From contig NC_088304.1 in assembly GCF_032854445.1 (NCBI RefSeq), positions 24,131,704 through 24,195,703 on the forward strand: DNA of 64,000 bases. The letters run 5' to 3'. Source of the DNA: Liolophura sinensis. Lineage: Eukaryota; Mollusca; Polyplacophora; Chitonida; Chitonidae. The notes under the pieces were generated by a model. It saw only the letters and a program-made list of their open reading frames with translations, had not been told where the DNA came from and made no database searches. Positions 60,801-64,000 of the stretch are shown one piece after another. Every line of letters starts with the position of its first letter. Positions within the stretch are counted from its first letter, which is position 1. Made by a program: the position numbers and the translations under genes.

Positions 60801-61553
60801 AATTATGTTTTAATATATTAAGTTTTAATAAATTATGTTTTAATAAATTAACGCAAATGGATTTTGATGCAATTTTGTGGACAGCTGGCTCCAAACTCCG
60901 ATCCATTAAATGCTGCTGCTAATCCATATCTGGTTTTAATGTATGTATCGGTGTATATGTATGTCTTTACGTTTTACGGTGAAAGTTATGCGCTGATTTT
61001 TATGTAATATTTAATTAAAGAGTTTCAATCAAAAATATACAAATAAAAAGAAGCTTTGTACACACAGATGAAATTAACTTAATGGGATGTCCTGAAACCT
61101 CATCAGTCCGGTAAAATGACAACGGAGTAATTTTAGCACTTTCATTGGTTCAAATATAATTGCATTGCCGGTATCTTTGTTAAATATGATAATCAACGCC
61201 CAGGTCAGTGTTAGATGTACTTATGCCAAAAGGGTCTTTATAACTGTAAACAAATGGCGTCATTTTACGACCTTCATGCACTGCAGTTTATAATGGAAGT
61301 TTTAATTGCATCAAAATTATTAAAAAAGAAATCAGAAAACAGGTTTCGCCTGTAAGTAAAAAAGTAATGCCGGCGTGACCCGGGAATACCGGGAGCCGAA
61401 GGCACAGAGCGTGAAGTTCACGTCTTCTGAATTGGTATACAAATTGTCAAAAGTTGATTTTCAAACATTCAGCGTGTTTCAATGTGTAACGGTCGAATTC
61501 GACATCGTCGGCTTCCCTGTAAAACCGACATTACAACCAGAGGGATACATTTA

Positions 61554-61808
61554 TTTATTTATTTATTTATTTATTTGATTGGTGTTGTATGCCGTACTCA
61601 CGAATATTTCACTTATATGACGGCGGCCAGCATTATGATGGGAGGAAACCGGACAGAGCCCGGAGGAAACCAACGACAACCCACAGGTTGCTGACATACC
61701 TTCCCACCTATGGCCGGAAAGGAAACCAGCATGAGCTGGACTTGAACTCACAGCGACTGTATTTGTGAGAGGCTCCTAACGCTAACCAACTGAGCCATGG
61801 AGGCCACT
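61554..61808 (-). mobile_element. SINE family 1, full length, with 12-bp target-site duplication
   Basis: GGGATACATTTA at 61542-61553 and 61809-61820 flank a complete copy with (TTTA)n tail, body and head ending GGCCTCCATGGCTCAGTTGG on the sense strand. A short deletion removes part of the head arm. Confidence 0.85.
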
Positions 61809-61859
61809 GGGATACATTTAGATTTAACATTGTAAATCACCCTTATTTGGATAGCAATA

Positions 61860-61960
61860 TCTTAAAGGGTCCTGCAGTATACGTCTCGCCTTGTGGCATT
61901 TGTTAGATCCTGTATGTTACGTGACGATTTCAATCAGTCACCAGTTATTTCTCTCTGAAA
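61860..61960 (+). repeat. Small PLE RT C-terminal fragment
   Basis: Encodes decayed NHPYLDSNI, GPAVYVS and DDFNQ-like stretches, then passes into the unnamed ~250-bp repeat at 61965. Confidence 0.5.
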
Positions 61961-61964
61961 TTAG

Positions 61965-62220
61965 TGTTTTAGTGTGATTGTATGTTAAATGTGATGAGAA
62001 CACATAATTTTGAGTAATTCTAGACCAGTGACGTCTAATGTATTGTAATTAACATCACTGTATATTTTTACCTGCTTCTGTTAAGGCTGTGGTTCTAAGG
62101 GGCGTGTGATTTTTTACTTGTTACCATTTGCCAGTTATCACACTGTCGTGGCTGTTCTGGTTTTACTTTCTATGCTGTACGTCTTTAATTATATGTTATT
62201 TCCTCAATATGTCTCTATTT
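61965..62220 (+). repeat. Unnamed ~250-bp repeat
   Basis: ATTTTGAGTAATTCTAGACC, AGTGACGTCTAATGTATTG, and GTTCTGGTTTTACTTTCTATGCTG match the family consensus end to end. Confidence 0.55.
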
Positions 62221-62224
62221 TGGG

Positions 62225-63810
62225 TTAAGTTATAAAACTTTTACTATAAGTACACCTCTAATGAGCAAATATGGACAGAGTGCGCAGAACTATTGGCAGC
62301 CTACTTCATAACCGTGTCTGTTTTCGCTTAACTCAGAGATAGGGGCGTTGTACTCATCGTGTTAAATGAGATCGCCACGCTAGAATTCTAAACAGTTGCT
62401 GTCAAAGCTCAACATATATACACACTTTGAATTAAAAACTATACTAGACACACAAAAAAACGTAAGGCTTTTGTTTTTGCAATATTTCACAAGATAATGC
62501 TTTGATATTGTCAATATAGTGCCGAGGGATGGCCAAGAGCAAAACTCTACACCAGTGTACGTTGCAGTCTCCAAAACCAAAGTGTTGTCGATTTTAAGCC
62601 TTTTGACCAGTCAGCCAGCTGTGACCGTATCTGTAGTATTCAGCGGTTTGTACGGTCTTCTCTGGAAGTCCTTATTCTACGGTGCTCTAAAGACCACCTG
62701 TACAGTACCGGTTCTGTTAAAAGGTGCGATGCCAGTTACTACAAAAAACAATTGGAGACCGCTTTCAAACTGACCACACCTTTGTTTCCTAGCCTGACCT
62801 AGCGTTACCATCGTTTGTCCGTTTTCTTCAGTTATGGAAATGTATTCCTGGGAGTACACTTTATGCCCCCCCTTGAAAAACGGCATTGAAAGGAATTTGA
62901 CAACGCAGTTAATTTTATCAAAATATTCGGTTTTATGTTTATATTTGTGTTGTGTATAGCATGGCAGACGTTTTGGATACTGTTTGATGTCATCCTAAAT
63001 TTTCCTGCGTCTTTTCGTCATTATTGAAAATGTCGATTGCATCTTTTTGCATGATTCCGTCTTAATTTCATTCTTATATACGATCTTAGTTCTTTTGGGT
63101 TTTGTGTTAAACGTCCTTAATCTGTAATTTGAATATTTGACCATCGGGAACAGTGGAGAAAACCTTCAAGATTCAACAGAGAATAGACAGCAATAATTTT
63201 GTCAAAACTAGACGGAATTGCCAAAACGAAATCTTAATCTGTAATTGAATACTGAACAATTTTGGAAGAATGAGGAAAACTCATGGGGAACAGTGGAGAA
63301 AGCTTCCAAGATTCAATAGAGAACAAAGACGGCAATAATTTTGTCAAAGCTAGAAAAATGGTCAAATCTTAATCTGTTATTTGATGAGGTGATAAAGTGT
63401 CTTGACAAAAAATCCGGAAAACTGTTGAAGATCAGCTGGGACAAAAAACCAACCATAATTTATATACTATAGGGGAAACAATATATCTATCAATAAATTA
63501 ATAAACAGAGAAAATAGATTAATACACACAGAAAAAAGGTATGACATGCAGAAAGAAACGTACTTGTGCACGGATACTGGAATTCATTTAGTTGTCATAC
63601 AAGACTCAATTCCACCATTTTAACCTTGCTGACAGTATGGAAAATCTTGTTTGTCATCCGTAAATACTGAACGCTAAACATGTGTTTCAGCACTGTTGTC
63701 ACCACTTTCCTCTTACCGGGAATGTATCTTGCAAGTTTACATCAACGTATTCTGCTTCTTTTAAACCGTGGTAATGTGTCATATTTAGTCATTCACTTTA
63801 TATTCTGCAA
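62225..63810. other. No gene seen; internal short duplication
   Basis: 63140-63380 holds two imperfect copies (~120 bp apart) of GGGAACAGTGGAGAAA(A/G)C with AAGATTCAA(C/T)AGAGAA and AATAATTTTGTCAAA. The open frames at 62519-62773 and 62677-62886 overlap on opposite strands and are unsupported. Confidence 0.45.
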
Positions 63811-63814
63811 AGAC

Positions 63815-63985
63815 TTCCTCTCCGGCCGTACGTGGGAAGGTCAGTCAGCAATCTGCGGATGGTCGTGGGTTTCCCCCGGGCTCTGTCCGGTTTCCACCCA
63901 CCATAATGCTGGCCGCGGTCGTATAAGTGAAATATTTTTGAGTACGGCGTAAAACACCAATCAAATAAATAAATAAATATATTCT
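63815..63985 (+). mobile_element. SINE family 1, head truncated
   Basis: GACTTCCTCTCCGGCCGTACG to GGCGTAAAACACCAATCAAATAAATAAATAAAT. ATTCTGCAA(A/T) flanks it on both sides (63801, 63981), a likely target-site duplication. Confidence 0.75.
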
Positions 63986-64000
63986 GCAATCTTTAAAATG

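Noticed and set aside
62600-62760. Possible Tyr-rich exon on the minus strand (EYYRYGHSW-like)
   Set aside because: Too short, preceded by in-frame stops, and no phase-1 acceptor joins it in frame.

Overview
This is animal genomic DNA, most likely from a mollusc (probably a bivalve). The evidence is indirect. Introns follow GT/AG rules, gene density is low, and two tRNA-derived SINE families are present in many copies. One of them, with a (TTTA)n-type tail and a tRNA-like head, looks like the SINEs I associate with bivalve genomes. Penelope-like elements (PLEs) and a Ty3/Gypsy element are also present. No rRNA, genuine tRNA, CRISPR or prokaryotic-type operon was seen.

The genes are a cluster of small secreted-protein genes between about 8.6 and 47.7 kb that are easy to miss because each exon is short. 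All share one plan: a TATA box and short non-coding 5' exon; an intron ending only 6-9 nt before the ATG; an exon for a signal peptide plus propeptide ending in a dibasic site (KR) next to a phase-1 donor; and a last exon for a Tyr-rich, basic mature peptide. On the + strand lie a degenerate copy (8594-10570), a 68-residue gene with a 27-residue two-Cys peptide (18681-19668) and a 90-residue gene with a 52-residue two-Cys peptide (24987-26616). On the - strand lie an intact 147-residue gene (30815-29956), its tandem-duplicate pseudogene (37568-36657) and a 91-residue gene whose mature peptide is 35% Tyr (46658-45840). The signal exon is conserved while the mature exons differ almost completely. 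Promoters and leaders fall into two classes that match the mature-peptide classes. The family resembles byssal-adhesive, shell-matrix or antimicrobial peptide families in style, but I do not recognise it as a named one.

Layout: 0.1-0.93 kb, PLE 3' remnant (-). 1.24-3.89 kb, wrecked Gypsy element (-) with integrase placed before RT/RNase H (gmr1-like order). 3.9-9.3 kb, PLE pieces, an unnamed ~250-bp repeat and SINEs. 8.5-10.6 kb, peptide pseudogene. 11-17 kb, SINEs, minisatellites and a PLE RT piece. 17.9-19.8 kb and 24.4-26.8 kb, two peptide genes. 27.63-34.68 and 35.04-41.36 kb, a direct tandem duplication of ~7 kb carrying the intact gene and its broken copy. 41.36-41.82 kb, an LTR abutting the duplication edge. 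42.9-44.4 kb, PLE (-). 45.8-47.7 kb, the last peptide gene. 47.7-64 kb, no convincing gene, but many repeats including inverted copies of a tandem-unit repeat at 48 and 56 kb, an array of PLE 3'-end units at 55 kb, and SINEs with clear target-site duplications.

All gene structures are read by eye from splice signals and reading frame; no transcript evidence was available.
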